Shown here piece by piece: positions 1 through 8,232 of a stretch of DNA of 64,000 nt. The position numbers were made by a program, and so were the translations under genes. Numbering within the stretch: position 1 is the first letter of the stretch; the number at the start of each line of letters is the position of its first letter. This stretch comes from Chryseobacterium cucumeris (lineage in GTDB: Bacteria; Bacteroidota; Bacteroidia; Flavobacteriales; Weeksellaceae): the NCBI RefSeq assembly GCF_016775705.1, contig NZ_CP068760.1, forward strand, positions 4,526,001 to 4,590,000. Direction: 5' to 3'. The notes below the pieces were generated by a model that was given only the letters and a program-made list of their open reading frames with translations, did not search any database and was not told the origin of the DNA.

Positions 1-529
1 CGGCTTCATTTTTAGACGGCTCGATGAATTCCTGGTGCATTGGTTTCAATGTGGTCTGATAACGGTGCAATACTTCGCTCAGATCTCTTCCCCTTTCCTG
101 GGTATCTCTCCTGATCCTCCTGATCAGTCTTTCGTCAGAATCTGCATGAACAAATACCTTCAGATCAAATTCTTTCAGCAATTCTTTGTTGGTCAAAACA
201 AGAATTCCTTCTACTACCAATACGTTTTTAGGTTCTACAGTGACATGATCTCCTGTTCTGGAATGTGTAACAAAGCTGTAAATCGGCTGTTCAATCGGCT
301 CATTGTTTTTTAAAGCTTTTACATGTTTTATCAGTAAGTCAAAGTCTATTGATTTCGGATGGTCGTAGTTCAGAGCTTCTCTTTCCGTCAATGTAAGACC
401 CTGGTTGTCGTGATAATAATTATCCTGAGAGAGGATATTCATTCCCTCAATATCAAGCTGCTGAAGTATCTTATCAACAACTGTAGTTTTGCCGGATCCT
501 GTACCACCGGCAATTCCTATTACAAGCAT
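1..529 (-). CDS. udk: Uridine kinase, 3' end cut off by the window edge
   Basis: This gene encodes uridine kinase, which phosphorylates uridine and cytidine to UMP and CMP in pyrimidine salvage in the cytoplasm. About 176 codons are visible and the C-terminus lies outside the window. The protein opens with MLVIGIAGGTGSGKTT, a P-loop at residues 9-15, followed by the family segment SQDNYYHD and later VEGILVLTNKELLKEFDLKV and an RRIRRDTQERGRD segment (the lid region). The ATG at 529 places the P-loop at the usual distance from the N-terminus. A TAnnTTTG box lies about 28 bp upstream. The next gene on this strand, clpS, ends 210 bp upstream and has its own terminator, so this gene is probably transcribed separately. 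Confidence 0.93.
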   Translation of the reverse strand, partial: MLVIGIAGGTGSGKTTVVDKILQQLDIEGMNILSQDNYYHDNQGLTLTEREALNYDHPKSIDFDLLIKHVKALKNNEPIEQPIYSFVTHSRTGDHVTVEPKNVLVVEGILVLTNKELLKEFDLKVFVHADSDERLIRRIRRDTQERGRDLSEVLHRYQTTLKPMHQEFIEPSKNEA

Positions 530-556
530 TGTTTTTTTGTTTCTTTATAGTTGGTA

Positions 557-564
557 CAAATATA
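557..564 (-). promoter_or_regulatory. -7 box of the uridine kinase promoter
   Basis: The minus strand reads TATATTTG, a match to the Bacteroidota -7 consensus TAnnTTTG, 28 bp before the ATG at 529. No convincing -33 TTG was assigned. Confidence 0.55.
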
Positions 565-707
565 CTATTTTAGATAAAATATGACAATGTAAGAGTATTG
601 AGAAATTAAAAGATTAAAGGATTTAAAGATTAAAATACATTCCGGAAACCGGCAGGTCTTTATGATTAATTGGTATTACTCAACTTTCTTTTTGGGATTT
701 AATAAAA

Positions 708-735
708 AAAACCGACAATTCATTTGCCGGTTTTT
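708..735 (-). terminator. Rho-independent terminator after clpS
   Basis: An imperfect hairpin with arms AAACCGACAA and TTTGCCGGTTT is followed by T-runs. It lies directly downstream of the clpS stop codon on the minus strand. Confidence 0.65.
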
Positions 736-739
736 TATT

Positions 740-1045
740 TTATACGATTTCGCTTGTTAATTCGCGCGAAATTAATTTTTCATGCATAGGCTTCAGAACA
801 TCCATTGAGCCTGTTTTTACGGTACATTTGCCTTTGTAATGAACAAGGATTGTGCATTGCTCAGCCTGTTCCAGCGTATGCTTGCATATTTCGATCAGAC
901 AGTCTATCACATAATCAAATGTATGGATATCATCGTTATGCAGTACCAGTTTATAAACTTCATCCGTATCATCCAGAACAAGTACTTCTTCTTCGTACTG
1001 ACGTTTTGGATTTTCGTAATCTTTTATGCTGTTATAAAAATTCAT
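740..1045 (-). CDS. clpS: ATP-dependent Clp protease adaptor ClpS
   Basis: This is a 101-residue adaptor that delivers N-degron substrates to the Clp protease. The core motif LVLHNDDIHTFDYVIDCL (about residues 34-51) matches the ClpS signature in which the Asn-Asp-Asp stretch contacts the N-terminal residue of the substrate. The later segment QAEQCTILVHYKGKC corresponds to the conserved AxxxTxxVHxxGxA region. Length is normal for the family. It starts 10 bp after the stop of the CNNM/CBS gene at 1056, so the two are probably co-transcribed. No ClpA or ClpP gene is in the window; Bacteroidota commonly use ClpC-type partners, which is inference here. Confidence 0.93.
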   Translation of the reverse strand: MNFYNSIKDYENPKRQYEEEVLVLDDTDEVYKLVLHNDDIHTFDYVIDCLIEICKHTLEQAEQCTILVHYKGKCTVKTGSMDVLKPMHEKLISRELTSEIV

Positions 1046-1055
1046 TTTTATTCTT

Positions 1056-2414
1056 TTAAACTTCTCCTATTTTGTCTGCCAGATTATCAATCGCATTAGG
1101 TTCCTGATAAACAAGTTCCACCAGTTCAACACTCTTGTTATTCATTTTCAGAATTTTAAAGTGATAGTCTGCAAGATCAAACTCCTGGTTTTCTTCAGGG
1201 ATTTCTTCGAGCTCATAAAGAATAAATCCGGCCAGTGAGTTGTACTCGCTTTCTTCGGAAAGAGGAAGTTTTCTGGGAAGGAATTCATTGATTTCCTCCA
1301 AAGGCTGTGTAGCCTGTACCCAATAGGTATTATCCGCTATTTTATCAACGATTTTTTCTTCATCGTCTTCTTCATCCTGAATTTCTCCTACCAATTCTTC
1401 CAGAATATCTTCCAGTGTAATAATTCCTTCAGTTCCACCAAATTCGTCAATAACAATGGCGATGTGCTGTTTTTTAAGCTGGAAAGTCTTCAGTAAGTCT
1501 GAAACTTTTTTACTTTCCACCACGAAGAAGGCGTCACGCATTAAGTCTTTAAGATCTTCATGATCAAGATCTCCTTTTCTCTTCACAAATTCTCTTATAA
1601 TTTCTTTTGTGTAGAAAATTCCGATCACATTATCAATAGAATCAATATAAACTGGAATACGAGAGTAACCGCTATCCATTATTTTGTTGATAATATCATT
1701 GATATCTTCTTCAAAATCAATAGAGGTAATATTCTGCCTTGGAACCATGATCTGTTTTGCAGAATGATCTGTAAAATCAAATGCATTTTTGATGATCTCA
1801 TAGTTCTCTTCTTCTATCTCTCCACTGTCTGCACTTTGCTTTACCAAAAGCTGAAGTTCTTCTGTAGAGTGAATTTCCTGTTCCGAAGCCGGGTGAATTT
1901 TCACAAGTCTTAAGAAACCATTTGACATGGAATTCATCAACCAGATAAACGGTTTAAAAATCGTGTAAAAAACTCTCAACGGAACTGCTGTTGCCATTGT
2001 AGTGGCTTCAGATTTTCTGATCGCGATTGATTTTGGAATAAGCTCACCGAAAACGATGTGCATGATGGTAATCAATACAAAACTGGTCACCACTGAAATG
2101 GTGGTAATCGTTGTTTGTGTCAAGTCTATATTAAACGAATGAAAGAGGCTTTCAACCACGTGGTGCAAGGCGCTTTCTCCCACCCAACCAAGGGCAAGGG
2201 ATGCTAATGTAATTCCTAATTGTGTAGCGGAAAGATATTCATCAAGATGCTTGATAATATGTTCTGCCTGCTTAGCCATAGAGTTTCCTTCTGCAGCTTT
2301 TAGCTGAATTTGAGAGTAACGAACTTTAACAATTGAAAATTCTGCGGCTACGAAGAAGCCATTGAGTAAAACAAGAAATAAGGCCAGCAAAAGCCTGACT
2401 ATGTCCGAGTCCAT
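1056..2414 (-). CDS. CNNM/CBS-domain membrane protein of the hemolysin-CorC type
   Basis: The protein has 452 residues. It has an N-terminal DUF21/CNNM membrane domain with hydrophobic segments at about residues 5-25, 60-85, 100-125 and 135-160. Paired CBS domains follow at about 210-330, with the characteristic IMVPRQNITSID and GYSRIPVYIDSIDNVIGI segments. A C-terminal CorC_HlyC transporter-associated domain occupies about 350-435. Relatives are linked to Mg2+ or Co2+ export and sometimes called hemolysins, although the substrate of this member cannot be read from sequence. Flavobacterial GldE has the same architecture, so a gliding-related paralog is possible but not demonstrated. The ATG at 2414 follows a TATCTTTG box by 29 bp. 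clpS follows 10 bp downstream. Confidence 0.85.
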   Translation of the reverse strand: MDSDIVRLLLALFLVLLNGFFVAAEFSIVKVRYSQIQLKAAEGNSMAKQAEHIIKHLDEYLSATQLGITLASLALGWVGESALHHVVESLFHSFNIDLTQTTITTISVVTSFVLITIMHIVFGELIPKSIAIRKSEATTMATAVPLRVFYTIFKPFIWLMNSMSNGFLRLVKIHPASEQEIHSTEELQLLVKQSADSGEIEEENYEIIKNAFDFTDHSAKQIMVPRQNITSIDFEEDINDIINKIMDSGYSRIPVYIDSIDNVIGIFYTKEIIREFVKRKGDLDHEDLKDLMRDAFFVVESKKVSDLLKTFQLKKQHIAIVIDEFGGTEGIITLEDILEELVGEIQDEEDDEEKIVDKIADNTYWVQATQPLEEINEFLPRKLPLSEESEYNSLAGFILYELEEIPEENQEFDLADYHFKILKMNNKSVELVELVYQEPNAIDNLADKIGEV

Positions 2415-2442
2415 TTAGAGATTGTATAAATTTTATTAGGTA

Positions 2443-2450
2443 CAAAGATA
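2443..2450 (-). promoter_or_regulatory. -7 box for the CNNM/CBS-clpS unit
   Basis: TATCTTTG on the minus strand matches TAnnTTTG and lies 29 bp upstream of the ATG. Confidence 0.5.
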
Positions 2451-2633
2451 TGTAAAATAAAAATAACCTGAATCCGGGATAGATTATTTCGATGGAGGAA
2501 TTTTCGGAACAGAAAGTGACACAATAAAATACCGCTATTTTCAAATAAAAAAAATAATTGGAACAACGACTCGTTTTTCAACAGAAACGATATTTTTAAG
2601 CGGTAAATATCCGTTTCAGCCTTCCACAAACAT

Positions 2634-2660
2634 AAAAGCACCGATAAATTCGGTGCTTTT
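2634..2660. terminator. Terminator downstream of atpG
   Basis: A perfect 11-bp hairpin AAAAGCACCGA / TCGGTGCTTTT with a 5-base loop lies 22 bp past the atpG stop. It marks the end of the ATP synthase operon on the minus strand. Confidence 0.8.
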
Positions 2661-2681
2661 ATGGTATAGTAAAATAATTCT

Positions 2682-3545
2682 TTATGAATTTTTCAAAGCT
2701 TCTGCTCCGGAAACAATTTCCAGGATTTCGTTGGTAATTGCAGCCTGTCTTGCTTTGTTGTAGAAGATCACAAGATCATTCTTTAAAGCCTGAGCATTGT
2801 CTGTTGCTTTATGCATTGCAGTCATTCTCGCTCCGTGCTCAGATGCTACTGAATCTAAGATCGCTTTGAAAACCTGAGTTTTGATAGACTTTGGAATCAG
2901 GTTATCTAGGATTTCAGCTCTGTTAGGTTCAAAGATATAATCCGTTTCAACCTGCGGCTCAGTATTTTCCGGCATTGAGATAGGAAGAAGCTGTTCTGTA
3001 GTAACTTCCTGAGTAGCAGCATTAACGAATTTGTTATAGATAACATAAACTTCGTCAAATTTACCTTCTCTGAAGCTTGTCATTACCCCTTCAGTGATAT
3101 GAGCAACTGCATCAAAGTTCAGATTATCATATACAGTACTTCCATTAGTATATACCTTACGGCTTTTTCTCACAGCATCATATACTTTTTTACCTACAGG
3201 AAGAACTTCAATCTCGTACTGAGCGTTGTTCTGAAACTGAAGGTTAAGCTCTTTTACGATAGAAGAGTTAAAAGCTCCCGCAAGACCTCTGTTTGAAGTA
3301 ACAGCGATGAATAGTACTCTTTTAACCTCTCTTTTCTGAGCATATACAGAAATCTGATCAGGATCAGAGCTAGAATTTACATTCTGGATAAGCTCCTGTA
3401 ATTTTTCAGAATAAGGTCTTAACATCACGATTGCATCCTGTGCTTTTTTAAGTTTCGCTGCGGAAACCATCTTCATAGCACGTGTAATCTGCATCGTAGA
3501 TGAAATTGACGTAATTCTGCCTCGTATTTCTTTTAAGTTTGCCAT
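2682..3545 (-). CDS. atpG: ATP synthase F1 gamma subunit
   Basis: This 287-residue protein is the central rotor stalk that couples c-ring rotation to catalysis in F1. The N-terminal helix begins MANLKEIRGRITSISSTMQI followed by TRAMKMVSAAKL, the standard gamma signature. The C-terminus has the matching helix with ASEHGARMTAMHKATDNA and YNKARQAAITNEILEIVSGAEAL. It is the last gene of the operon, 76 bp after atpA. That gap carries a period-7 repeat and an 11-bp inverted repeat (see 3554-3611) that might modulate alpha:gamma expression. A strong hairpin at 2634-2660 follows. The beta and epsilon genes are not downstream. Confidence 0.97.
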   Translation of the reverse strand: MANLKEIRGRITSISSTMQITRAMKMVSAAKLKKAQDAIVMLRPYSEKLQELIQNVNSSSDPDQISVYAQKREVKRVLFIAVTSNRGLAGAFNSSIVKELNLQFQNNAQYEIEVLPVGKKVYDAVRKSRKVYTNGSTVYDNLNFDAVAHITEGVMTSFREGKFDEVYVIYNKFVNAATQEVTTEQLLPISMPENTEPQVETDYIFEPNRAEILDNLIPKSIKTQVFKAILDSVASEHGARMTAMHKATDNAQALKNDLVIFYNKARQAAITNEILEIVSGAEALKNS

Positions 3546-3553
3546 TAATTTGG

Positions 3554-3611
3554 GTTCAAAGTTTAAGGTCTAAAGTTTAAGGTTTAAAACGCTATATTTC
3601 AAACCTTAAAC
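3554..3611. repeat. Degenerate heptamer repeat plus hairpin between atpA and atpG
   Basis: Five consecutive 7-bp units of the form GTTYAAR (GTTCAAA, GTTTAAG, GTCTAAA, GTTTAAG, GTTTAAA) run from 3554 to 3588. The last part, GTTTAAGGTTT at 3575-3585, forms a perfect 11-bp inverted repeat with AAACCTTAAAC at 3601-3611. There is no T-run after the hairpin, so it is not an obvious terminator. Confidence 0.75.
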
Positions 3612-3621
3612 ATTGAATTTT

Positions 3622-5199
3622 TTAGTTGTATTTAGAAGCTAAATCGTTAGCTGCCTGCTTAAGAACACCTGTAATATCGTTATCGATTTTTCCAGCTTTG
3701 ATAGCAGCCATTGTATCCGGGTGCTTAGATCTAAGGAACTCGATGTATTCGTGTTGGAATTCTTTAATCTTGTTCAATGGAACGTTTCTCATTAAGTTTT
3801 CTGTTCCGGCATATACGATAGCTACCTGACTTTCTACAGGAAGTGGTGCATTTACCGGCTGCTTAAGGATTTCTACGTTTCTTTCTCCTTTAGAAATTAC
3901 TGCTAAAGTAGAAGCGTCAAGGTCAGAACCGAACTTAGCAAACGCTTCCAATTCTTTATACTGAGCCTGGTCAAGTTTCAATGTACCAGATACCTTTTTC
4001 ATTGATTTGATCTGAGCGTTACCTCCTACCCTTGATACAGAGATACCTACGTTGATTGCAGGACGAACCCCTGAGTTGAATAGATCAGACTCCAAGAAGA
4101 TCTGTCCGTCTGTAATAGAGATTACGTTTGTAGGGATATACGCAGAAACGTCACCAGCCTGAGTTTCGATAATCGGAAGGGCTGTTAATGAACCACCACC
4201 TTTTACAATTGGCTTAAGAGACTCCGGCAAATCATTCATTTGCTTAGCAATGTTATCATCAGCGATTACTTTTGCAGCTCTTTCCAATAGTCTTGAGTGA
4301 AGGTAGAAAACGTCTCCAGGGTAAGCTTCACGGCCCGGTGGTCTTCTCAATAGTAGAGAAAGCTCACGGTAAGCAACAGCTTGTTTAGATAAATCATCAT
4401 AAACGATAAGCGCCGGTCTACCAGTGTCTCTGAAGAACTCACCGATAGAAGCTCCTGCCATTGCAGAATACACCTGCATTGGAACTGGATCTGATGCGTT
4501 AGCTGCAACGATTACCGTATAAGCTAAAGCTCCTTTATCAGAAAGCGTTTTAACGATTTGTGCTACAGTAGAAGCTTTCTGACCGATAGCAACATATATA
4601 CAATATACTGGCTGACCAGCATCAAAGAATTCTTTTTGGTTGATGATCGTATCGATAGCAACAGTAGTTTTACCTGTTTGTCTGTCACCAATGATAAGCT
4701 CTCTTTGCCCTCTTCCTACAGGAATCATCGCATCAATTGCAACGATACCAGACTGTAAAGGCTCAGTTACCGGCTGTCTGAAGATAACTCCAGGAGCCTT
4801 TCTTTCCAATGGCATTTCGTATAAATCCCCAGTAATAGGACCTTTACCATCGATTGGGTTACCAAGAGTATCTACTACTCTTCCTAACATACCTTCTCCT
4901 ACTTTGATAGAAGAGATTCTGTTTGTTCTTCTTACTGTATCACCTTCTTTTACTAATTTACTTTCACCAAGTAGAGCAACCCCCACGTTGTCTTCTTCAA
5001 GGTTAAGTACAATACCTTCTACATCACTAGAAAATTTCACCAACTCTCCGTATTGTACGTTTTCTAACCCGTATACACGAGCAATACCATCACCGATGGT
5101 TAAAACTGTACCTACTTCCTCAACGTTGGATTGAGTATCGAAGTTGGCCAATTGCTGTTTTAAGATCGCAGATACTTCTGCCGGATTTATTTCTGCCAT
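3622..5199 (-). CDS. atpA: ATP synthase F1 alpha subunit
   Basis: This 525-residue protein forms the non-catalytic nucleotide-binding sites of the F1 hexamer. Walker A is GDRQTGKT at residues 171-178. The alpha-family segment PAINVGISVSRVGGNAQ is present, including the arginine region that reaches into the neighbouring catalytic beta site. The N-terminal region contains VLTIGDGIARVYGLENVQYG. Length is slightly above the typical 500-515. It starts 16 bp after the delta gene stop, within a tightly packed operon. The partner beta gene (atpD) is absent from the window, as expected where Bacteroidota keep atpD-atpC elsewhere. Confidence 0.98.
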   Translation of the reverse strand: MAEINPAEVSAILKQQLANFDTQSNVEEVGTVLTIGDGIARVYGLENVQYGELVKFSSDVEGIVLNLEEDNVGVALLGESKLVKEGDTVRRTNRISSIKVGEGMLGRVVDTLGNPIDGKGPITGDLYEMPLERKAPGVIFRQPVTEPLQSGIVAIDAMIPVGRGQRELIIGDRQTGKTTVAIDTIINQKEFFDAGQPVYCIYVAIGQKASTVAQIVKTLSDKGALAYTVIVAANASDPVPMQVYSAMAGASIGEFFRDTGRPALIVYDDLSKQAVAYRELSLLLRRPPGREAYPGDVFYLHSRLLERAAKVIADDNIAKQMNDLPESLKPIVKGGGSLTALPIIETQAGDVSAYIPTNVISITDGQIFLESDLFNSGVRPAINVGISVSRVGGNAQIKSMKKVSGTLKLDQAQYKELEAFAKFGSDLDASTLAVISKGERNVEILKQPVNAPLPVESQVAIVYAGTENLMRNVPLNKIKEFQHEYIEFLRSKHPDTMAAIKAGKIDNDITGVLKQAANDLASKYN

Positions 5200-5215
5200 T
5201 GTATGGTTGTTTTTC

Positions 5216-5755
5216 TTAATTTAATTGGAAATCTTTTTTAACTTGGTTCAGTTTTGTCTTCACAGACGCATCTACCTGCTGGTCACCTACTCTCAGAATA
5301 TATCCTCCAAGAATTTCAGGCTTAACATTTACTTTCAGATCAAAGTTTGAATCAGCATTTACAAGATTTGTAGATCTTAAAATCTGGTCAAGGTTCTCTT
5401 TTGAAAGCGGAGTTGCCGTAGTAAGCGTTACTCTTTGTACACCACTAAGGTCTTCTACTTTGTTGATAAATTCCTGAGCAATATTTTTCAATTGGTTTTC
5501 ACGTCCGTGCTTAATAACCAATCTGATCAGGTTTTGAGAAGAAACAGATAAACCTTTGAATATTTCGTTTGCTACTTCTATTTTCTTTTTAGAATCGATG
5601 TAAGGAGTAAGGAAAAACTTGTTTAAATCTTTAGATTCAGCCATTACCTTTACTACATCTTTCATTTCTGAAAATACAGTAGCCGTTTGCCCAGCTTCGT
5701 TGGTGAAGTCAAGTAAACCTTGTGCGTATCTTTTAGCTACTTTAGATGTAAGCAT
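5216..5755 (-). CDS. atpH: ATP synthase F1 delta subunit
   Basis: This 179-residue OSCP-like protein joins the top of F1 to the peripheral stalk. It begins MLTSKVAKRYAQGLLDF, the usual AxRYAxAL entry of delta subunits. The C-terminal part contains LRSTNLVNADSNFDLKVNV then PEILGGYILRVGDQQVDASV, the conserved delta signature around GG-x-x-x-R-V/I-G. The ATG sits 2 bp after the atpF stop, pointing to translational coupling. Length is normal. Confidence 0.95.
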   Translation of the reverse strand: MLTSKVAKRYAQGLLDFTNEAGQTATVFSEMKDVVKVMAESKDLNKFFLTPYIDSKKKIEVANEIFKGLSVSSQNLIRLVIKHGRENQLKNIAQEFINKVEDLSGVQRVTLTTATPLSKENLDQILRSTNLVNADSNFDLKVNVKPEILGGYILRVGDQQVDASVKTKLNQVKKDFQLN

Positions 5756-5757
5756 TC

Positions 5758-6255
5758 TTAGTTAAGGTTTGATTTGTTTAAATAATTTTGAACTAATTCG
5801 TTTTGAGCTTCGCTGTTATCTAGCTTTTGCTTCAAGATAGACTCGGCAATGTTTACAGATAAAGTACCAATTTGAGTTTTGATGTCTGCCATTGCAGCAT
5901 TTTTCTCAGCGTTGATAGTCTGTTTAGCAGCTTCGATCATTTTGTCTCCTTCAGCTTTAGCAGCATCTTTAGCTTCCCCTACGATTCTGTCTTTAATTTC
6001 TCTGGCTTCTTTAAGGATCGCATCTCTTTCGATTTTAGCTTCACGAATGATTCTTTCGTTATCCTCTTTTAAAGTTTCCATTTCTTTTCTAGCTAATTTA
6101 GCTTGATTAAGAGCGTCAACAATAGATGTTTCTCTGTCATTGATAGAATTTAAAATAGGCTTCCAAGCGAATTTACCTAACAAAAATAATAGTGCTAGAA
6201 AAATAACAGACTGGATAATAAATAGTCCTGATGAAAACTGATGAATTAATTCCAT
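5758..6255 (-). CDS. atpF: ATP synthase F0 b subunit
   Basis: This 165-residue protein is the peripheral stalk of F0F1. One N-terminal membrane helix (about residues 8-30, FSSGLFIIQSVIFLALLFLL) is followed by the conserved KFAWKPILNSINDRE segment. A long charged coiled coil rich in Ala, Glu and Lys continues to the C-terminus. Only one b-type gene is present, so the stalk is presumably a homodimer. The gap to atpE is 83 bp and that to atpH is 2 bp. Confidence 0.96.
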   Translation of the reverse strand: MELIHQFSSGLFIIQSVIFLALLFLLGKFAWKPILNSINDRETSIVDALNQAKLARKEMETLKEDNERIIREAKIERDAILKEAREIKDRIVGEAKDAAKAEGDKMIEAAKQTINAEKNAAMADIKTQIGTLSVNIAESILKQKLDNSEAQNELVQNYLNKSNLN

Positions 6256-6338
6256 TATATAAATGTATAAATAATTATTACTTTTTTTAAAGAACCACTA
6301 TCTGTAACCAACCGTCACAGATAATGGTTTGAATTTAA

Positions 6339-6533
6339 TTAGTTTACTGCGAATAGAGCAGCAAACGCAACACCTTCTACAAGTGCAGCTGCGATAAGCA
6401 TAGCTGTTTGGATTTTTCCAGATTGCTCAGGTTGTCTAGCGATAGCTTCAAGAGCAGCAGCTCCGATTTTACCAAGACCGATACCTACACCTAGTACTAC
6501 GATACCAGCACCTACAATTTTAGGGATTTCCAT
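6339..6533 (-). CDS. atpE: ATP synthase F0 c subunit
   Basis: This 64-residue hairpin of two membrane helices forms the rotor ring. The polar loop is RQPE (residues 33-36) and the ion-carrying glutamate is E53 in ALVEGVAFAALF. Aligned by eye to Na+-dependent c subunits, the first helix has Leu where the Na+ ligand Gln would be. The Glu is followed by Gly-Val rather than Ser-Thr. Both features point to proton coupling. It is short compared with the usual 70-90 residues but complete. Gaps of 47 bp and 83 bp separate it from atpB and atpF. Confidence 0.96.
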   Translation of the reverse strand: MEIPKIVGAGIVVLGVGIGLGKIGAAALEAIARQPEQSGKIQTAMLIAAALVEGVAFAALFAVN

Positions 6534-6580
6534 AATATATAATTTTAAAAAATTTGTTTTACTTTAATTTATAATTTCAA

Positions 6581-7678
6581 TTAGTGAGCTGCATGATGTT
6601 CGTGTTCGTGCTCTTCTACTGCCATTCCGATAAACAGTGCTGATAACATTGTAAAGATATAAGCCTGTAGGAATGCTACCAATACTTCAAGTAAATAAAT
6701 CACCAATGTAAGGAAAGGGAATGCAACACCTGCGATAAAATTCTTAAATACATAGATCAGCCCGATCAAACTCATTACTACGATGTGTCCTGCAGTCATG
6801 TTGGCGAAAAGTCGGATCATCAAAGCGAATGGTTTAGTGATTGTTCCTAATAATTCGATTGGAAGCATGATCAGTTTCATTGGAACTGGCACCCCTGGCA
6901 TCCAGAAGATATGTTTCCAGTAATCTTTGTTCGCTGAGAATGTCGTAATCAGATATGTAAGGATAGCTAAGAAGAATGTCATTGTAATATTACCTGTAAC
7001 ATTGATTCCAAAAGGCATTAATCCAAGAACGTTAAGGAAAAGAATAAAGAAGAACACTGTTAATAAATAACCCATGAATCTCTTATACTTGTGCCCGATA
7101 TTAGGAATAGCAACTTCGTCTCTTACAAAGATAATTAATGGCTCTAAGAATCTTGCTGCTCCTGTAGGAACTACTGACTTCTTATAAGATTTAGCCATTC
7201 CAACAAACAATACAAACATAAAGATTGACACTAATAAAATAATCAATACACTTTTTGTAATAGAAAGATCTAAAGGCTTTACATTGGTAGGATGACCGTC
7301 TTCACCAAGTGTTAAAGTTCCAGCAGCATCAGTCTTATAGATTTTCTCGTGGTGCAATACATAAAAAGAACCATCTACTTCAGTAGGCTCCCCATGCATG
7401 AACCCTTCTTTGTTACTCATAAAAGAGTGGAAACCGTTATCATAAATAATAACAGGAAGAGGAAAACCGATGTGGTGACCTTCTTTATCAACCATCAATG
7501 TGAAATCATGTGCATCCAATAAGTGATGATCGATGAACTCTTTGTTTTCTTTGCTTACTTTGTCTTTCTCTGAAAGCTCTTGAGCAGGAGCTGCCCCAGC
7601 AGCAGCCTCTCCGTGCTGTGCAGACACTAAGTTTAATACAAAAATACTGTAGAATAAAACTGCGAATTTCTTAAACAT
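6581..7678 (-). CDS. atpB: ATP synthase F0 a subunit with a periplasmic N-terminal extension
   Basis: This 365-residue protein forms the stator half-channels for proton flow. The essential arginine is R289 within LMIRLFANMTAGH. The first ~20 residues (MFKKFAVLFYSIFVLNLVSA) look like a signal peptide. About 120 polar, His-rich residues come before the first clear membrane helix, so a periplasmic domain precedes the classic five- or six-helix body. The ATG at 7678 was chosen because a longer reading starts at a TTG that lies inside the TATTTTTG promoter box. The chosen start leaves a 22-nt leader. The C-terminus ends in a His-rich tail. It is the first ATP synthase gene with its own promoter. 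Confidence 0.95.
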   Translation of the reverse strand: MFKKFAVLFYSIFVLNLVSAQHGEAAAGAAPAQELSEKDKVSKENKEFIDHHLLDAHDFTLMVDKEGHHIGFPLPVIIYDNGFHSFMSNKEGFMHGEPTEVDGSFYVLHHEKIYKTDAAGTLTLGEDGHPTNVKPLDLSITKSVLIILLVSIFMFVLFVGMAKSYKKSVVPTGAARFLEPLIIFVRDEVAIPNIGHKYKRFMGYLLTVFFFILFLNVLGLMPFGINVTGNITMTFFLAILTYLITTFSANKDYWKHIFWMPGVPVPMKLIMLPIELLGTITKPFALMIRLFANMTAGHIVVMSLIGLIYVFKNFIAGVAFPFLTLVIYLLEVLVAFLQAYIFTMLSALFIGMAVEEHEHEHHAAH

Positions 7679-7699
7679 TGATAGGTTTTTTTCGTTGTG

Positions 7700-7728
7700 C
7701 AAAAATATGATATTTTTTCTAGTTTCAA
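7700..7728 (-). promoter_or_regulatory. Promoter of the ATP synthase operon
   Basis: On the minus strand a -33 TTG (7728-7726) is followed after 18 bp by TATTTTTG (7707-7700), an exact TAnnTTTG box. The atpB ATG is 22 bp downstream. This box lies in the short gap after the upstream membrane-protein gene. Confidence 0.7.
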
Positions 7729-7737
7729 TAAATAATT

Positions 7738-8109
7738 TTACTGTTTTTTATCATGATTAATAAGCTTGATTGCATAGTACGTAAGCAGTGCTGTCAGGAC
7801 AAAATAAGGCATGATAAAATGGAATTTGTAGCCTGGAATCACTTCAAAGTTCAGTTTTTTTCTGATTAAGTACATTAAACCGAATTTTAAAAGGATCAAA
7901 CCAATAACAGACAATCCTAAAAATTCCGGTGCTACTCTATTGATTAAGATAATAAGAGTGATCATCATCATAAACATGACACTTAGAAAAAGGTAAAATT
8001 TAATGATCACTATCTCATCCAGGTGAAAAACAAATTTCCATAGGGAAAAATGCACCAGGAAGGTCAGAAAGAATAAAACGACAACAAGAATATTGGGATT
8101 AATTTTCAT
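7738..8109 (-). CDS. Small four-helix membrane protein upstream of atpB
   Basis: The protein has 123 residues with four predicted membrane helices at about residues 6-28, 34-56, 64-82 and 96-116. A basic RKKLNFEVIPGYKFH loop lies before the last helix. I do not recognise catalytic motifs. Its place directly before atpB resembles that of AtpI or of the DUF6168-type proteins found there in flavobacteria. A role in ATP synthase assembly is therefore a reasonable guess from context only. It has its own TATTTTTG box at 8129-8136 and is divergent from ffh. The ATG at 8109 is supported by that spacing. Confidence 0.75.
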   Translation of the reverse strand: MKINPNILVVVLFFLTFLVHFSLWKFVFHLDEIVIIKFYLFLSVMFMMMITLIILINRVAPEFLGLSVIGLILLKFGLMYLIRKKLNFEVIPGYKFHFIMPYFVLTALLTYYAIKLINHDKKQ

Positions 8110-8128
8110 TCTATTTTTTAATTGATCG

Positions 8129-8136
8129 CAAAAATA
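8129..8136 (-). promoter_or_regulatory. -7 box for the membrane protein before atpB
   Basis: TATTTTTG on the minus strand, 20 bp upstream of the ATG at 8109. No -33 TTG is evident. Confidence 0.5.
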
Positions 8137-8193
8137 GACTTTTTCTATCGTATTATACTATGATTTGATATTTATCATTTTTCTTCTTTGTAA

Positions 8194-8224
8194 TAATATT
8201 ACGTGTATATATAATATTACGTGT
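8194..8224. repeat. Two 13-bp direct repeats upstream of ffh
   Basis: TAATATTACGTGT occurs at 8194-8206 and again at 8212-8224, 18 bp apart start to start, immediately before the ffh -33 element. The spacing is close to two helical turns, which fits a protein-binding site. Confidence 0.6.
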
Positions 8225-8232
8225 TCAAACAC

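Noticed and set aside
4640..5134. 164-codon open frame on the plus strand inside atpA
   Set aside because: Antisense shadow with Ser/Pro-rich composition and no signal or motif.
7679..7702. Longer atpB reading frame starting at TTG
   Set aside because: The TTG is part of the -7 box TATTTTTG; the ATG at 7678 gives a proper signal sequence and leader.
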